From Lachnospiraceae bacterium UBA935 (GTDB lineage: Bacteria > Bacillota > Clostridia > Lachnospirales > Lachnospiraceae): a DNA stretch of 25,943 bases. Numbering within the stretch: the first letter of the stretch is position 1; every line of letters starts with the position of its first letter. The stretch lies in contig DBDJ01000016.1 of the NCBI GenBank assembly GCA_002293525.1, positions 1 to 25,943 of the forward strand. Reading direction: 5' to 3'. The translations under genes and the position numbers were made by a program. Shown here piece by piece: positions 23,837 through 25,943 of this stretch. The notes beneath the pieces are model-generated. The model searched no databases, had not been told where the DNA came from, and was given only the letters and a program-made list of their open reading frames with translations.

Positions 23837-25885
23837 ATGGGAAAAAGCCTGTATATAGCAGAAAAACCGAGCGTCGCCAGGGAATTTGCCAAGGCGCTCA
23901 AATACCATACTACGAATCGAGACGGCTACATGGAAGCGGAAGAAGCCATTATAACCTGGTGCGTGGGCCATCTGGTGACCATGAGCTATCCGGAAGCGTA
24001 TGACGTGAAATACAAACGCTGGACCTTAAACACCCTTCCTTTTATCCCACAGGAATTCCGATATGAAGTGATCGGAAATGTCAAGAAACAGTTCAAGACC
24101 GTCAGCACCCTCCTGCACCGTCAGGACGTGGACATCATCTATGTGTGCACGGATTCCGGACGGGAAGGGGAGTACATCTACCGTCTGGTAGAACGGCAGG
24201 CCGGGCTTACCGGCAAGGAACGCCGCCGGGTGTGGATTGATTCACAGACCGAAGCCGAGATATTGCGCGGCATCAGGGAGGCGAAGAACCTGTCGGAATA
24301 TGACAACCTCGGTTCCGCCGCTTATCTGCGGGCCAAAGAGGATTACCTGATGGGCATCAATTTTTCCCGGGTTCTGACGCTTAAATACAGCGGTTCGATC
24401 AAATCTTACTTGAAACTGGATAAGGCCGTTGTCTCCGTTGGCCGGGTCATGACCTGCGTCCTTGGCATGGCAGTGAAGCGGGAGCGGGAGATCCGCAGCT
24501 TTGTCAAAACGCCGTTCTACCGTGTCATAGCCCGGACCAAAATCGGCGGCCGCGACTGTGAAGCGGAGTGGAAGGCCGCAGAACATACCCGCTACTTTAA
24601 TTCCCCCTTACTATATAAGGAAAACGGCTTTAAAACAGAAGCGACGGCACAAGAGCTGATTGCTTATTTGTCGCAGCCGGAACTAAGGCCGCTGGCAGTA
24701 GCGAAGAACGAAAAGAAAAAAGAAGTCAAGACACCGCCCCTGCTTTACAATCTGGCCGAGCTGCAAAACGACTGTTCCCGCTTTTTCCGGCTGAGTCCGG
24801 ACGAAACGCTACGGATCGTTCAGGAGCTTTACGAAAAGAAGCTGACCACCTATCCCCGTACCGACGCCAGGGTATTGTCGTCGGCAGTCTGCAAGGAAAT
24901 AGCCGGCAATATCCGGGGCCTGACATCCTATCCCCCCTGCGGTAGCTTTGCGGCGGAAGTACTTCAGCAGGAAATGTTCAAGGGGCTGGCTAAAACACGG
25001 TATGTAAATGACAAGCAGATCACCGACCACTATGCCGTCATACCGACCGGTCAAGGGTTAAATAATCTAAGAAACCTGACACCGACGGCGGCTTCTGTCT
25101 ATGAGATCATAGTCCGGAGATTCCTCAGCATCTTTTATCCGGCAGCGGTTTATCAGAAGGTCAGCCTGACCCTGGATAATAAAGGGGAGAAATTCTTCCT
25201 GAGCTTTAAGGTACTGGCAGAAGAAGGTTATTTAAAGGTTGCCGGTCATGCTTATGGGAGGAAGAAGACGGAAAGTAAAGCGGAAAGCAACGCAGAAAGT
25301 AACGCGGAAAGTAAAGTTGATAATAACAAAACGGAAGATATTGATATTGGCTGCGACATGGATTTTCTGCAGGTATTGTCGGGTTTGAAAAAAGGGATGG
25401 AACTGGCGGTCAAGAAGCTGGAAATCAAAGAAGGCGAGACAACCCCTCCTAAGCGGTACAATTCGGGCAGTATGATACTGGCGATGGAAAATGCCGGGCA
25501 GTTTATTGAAGATGAGGAATTAAGGGCGCAGATCAAGGGGAGCGGGATCGGCACTTCGGCCACCAGGGCTGAGATATTAAAGAAGCTGGTGACGATAAAG
25601 TATCTGGCGTTAAATAAGAAAACCCAGATTATTACGCCGACGCTGATGGGGGAAATGATATTTGATATCGTCAACCATTCGATCAGGGCCCTGCTAGATC
25701 CGGCACTTACGGCGAGCTGGGAGAAGGGCTTGACGATGGTAGCGGAGGGGACAATATCTGAGGATGAGTATATGCGGAAGCTGAGCGATTTCATATCGCG
25801 GCGGACGGACCAGGTGAAGCAGGCGGTGAATCAGGGGGAGATGTTCCGGTTTTTTGATGAGGCGGCGGCGGGATATAAGAAGTAG
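23837..25885 (+). CDS. topB: Type IA DNA topoisomerase (topoisomerase III-like)
   Basis: The start is taken at ATG 23837 (MGKSLYIAEKPS), six bases after AGGA; ATG 23807 is open but has no ribosome site. The product is 682 aa. TOPRIM: AEKPSVAREFA with Glu9, and CTDSGREGEYIYRL (104-117), where Gly replaces the second Asp as in many Firmicutes TopB proteins. Catalytic Tyr339 lies in LTTYPRTDARVLS. The box usually reading SVGRVQTPTL is SVGRVMTCVL here. The C-terminus has GSGIGTSATRAEILKKL and ends without zinc fingers. A low-complexity TESK/AESN insert sits near 477-492. It nicks and passes single strands to relax or decatenate DNA. It follows the ATPase gene by 58 bases. Whether it is a housekeeping or element-borne enzyme cannot be told here. 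Confidence 0.9.
   Translation: MGKSLYIAEKPSVAREFAKALKYHTTNRDGYMEAEEAIITWCVGHLVTMSYPEAYDVKYKRWTLNTLPFIPQEFRYEVIGNVKKQFKTVSTLLHRQDVDIIYVCTDSGREGEYIYRLVERQAGLTGKERRRVWIDSQTEAEILRGIREAKNLSEYDNLGSAAYLRAKEDYLMGINFSRVLTLKYSGSIKSYLKLDKAVVSVGRVMTCVLGMAVKREREIRSFVKTPFYRVIARTKIGGRDCEAEWKAAEHTRYFNSPLLYKENGFKTEATAQELIAYLSQPELRPLAVAKNEKKKEVKTPPLLYNLAELQNDCSRFFRLSPDETLRIVQELYEKKLTTYPRTDARVLSSAVCKEIAGNIRGLTSYPPCGSFAAEVLQQEMFKGLAKTRYVNDKQITDHYAVIPTGQGLNNLRNLTPTAASVYEIIVRRFLSIFYPAAVYQKVSLTLDNKGEKFFLSFKVLAEEGYLKVAGHAYGRKKTESKAESNAESNAESKVDNNKTEDIDIGCDMDFLQVLSGLKKGMELAVKKLEIKEGETTPPKRYNSGSMILAMENAGQFIEDEELRAQIKGSGIGTSATRAEILKKLVTIKYLALNKKTQIITPTLMGEMIFDIVNHSIRALLDPALTASWEKGLTMVAEGTISEDEYMRKLSDFISRRTDQVKQAVNQGEMFRFFDEAAAGYKK
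25267..25314 (+). repeat. Four 12-bp tandem repeats inside topB
   Basis: Units at 25267, 25279, 25291 and 25303 follow the pattern (g/a/c)(a/g)c(g/a)GAAAG(t/c)AA, with two to four differences between neighbours. They encode TESK-AESN-AESN-AESK, a charged linker. Since 12 is a multiple of three, gain or loss of units would keep the frame. Confidence 0.8.
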
Positions 25886-25943
25886 CATGCACGGTTTTGC
25901 GGTTATGCGGCCTTGCGGTCATCGTCATATTGCCCGGCAAAGC

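Noticed and set aside
23377..23901. 174-codon minus-strand frame
   Set aside because: Antisense to the DUF234 domain and the start of topB; no independent support.

Overview
The window looks like chromosome from a low-to-mid GC Clostridia, most likely a Lachnospiraceae-type anaerobe. The reasons are strong AGGAGG-type Shine-Dalgarno sites, a TTG start, consensus sigma-A promoters, a GPH sugar symporter among several glycoside hydrolases, LytTR/DUF3021 and SPFH/ribbon-helix-helix gene pairs, and a stand-alone type IA topoisomerase. The taxon is inferred from protein character; no rRNA gene is present.

Layout. (1) Positions 1-1088 form an AT-rich, gene-poor edge. It holds the C-terminal end of an IS4-type transposase, a tRNA-Thr-like pseudogene that still has a good promoter, an intact tRNA-Thr(CGT), a terminator and one doubtful small ORF. 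(2) Positions 1089-2825 (minus strand) are a phosphate uptake pair, Pit transporter then DUF47/PhoU-like partner. (3) Positions 3064-3988 hold two small conserved proteins (DUF1905, DUF2200) behind a clear promoter whose leader carries 15-bp degenerate repeats. (4) Positions 4016-6865 are a probable operon: membrane-anchored alpha/beta hydrolase, stand-alone LytTR regulator, DUF3021 membrane protein and GNAT acetyltransferase. The promoter is preceded by 9-bp direct repeats spaced as LytTR sites usually are, so the operon may regulate itself. (5) Positions 6929-14080 (minus strand) are a tightly packed sugar operon: GH1 beta-glycosidase, GH36 alpha-galactosidase, MelB-like symporter and GH13 alpha-1,6-type glucosidase. 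Two junctions are 4-base ATGA overlaps. A short remnant resembling a MATE-pump C-terminus lies at its 3' end.

(6) Positions 14215-17767 (plus strand) hold type I glutamine synthetase, an unrecognised 160-aa protein, a strong terminator, and then a perfect consensus promoter driving an SPFH membrane protein plus a 59-aa ribbon-helix-helix protein that starts with TTG. (7) Positions 18006-20593 hold argH and asd (arginine; and lysine/threonine/methionine precursor synthesis) behind one promoter. (8) Positions 20668-25885 are a close same-strand series: a c-di-GMP protein with a degenerate GGDEF and an intact-looking EAL domain, a DUF234-type ATPase with an eroded nuclease-like motif, and a divergent topoisomerase III.

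Several long open frames begin upstream of, or inside, a recognisable promoter (hydrolase, GH1, SPFH, argH). For these I moved the start to the ATG behind the Shine-Dalgarno site. All family names come from reading motifs by eye, without searches. The most noteworthy candidates are the hydrolase/LytTR/DUF3021 module with its repeat operator and the EAL/ATPase/topoisomerase series.
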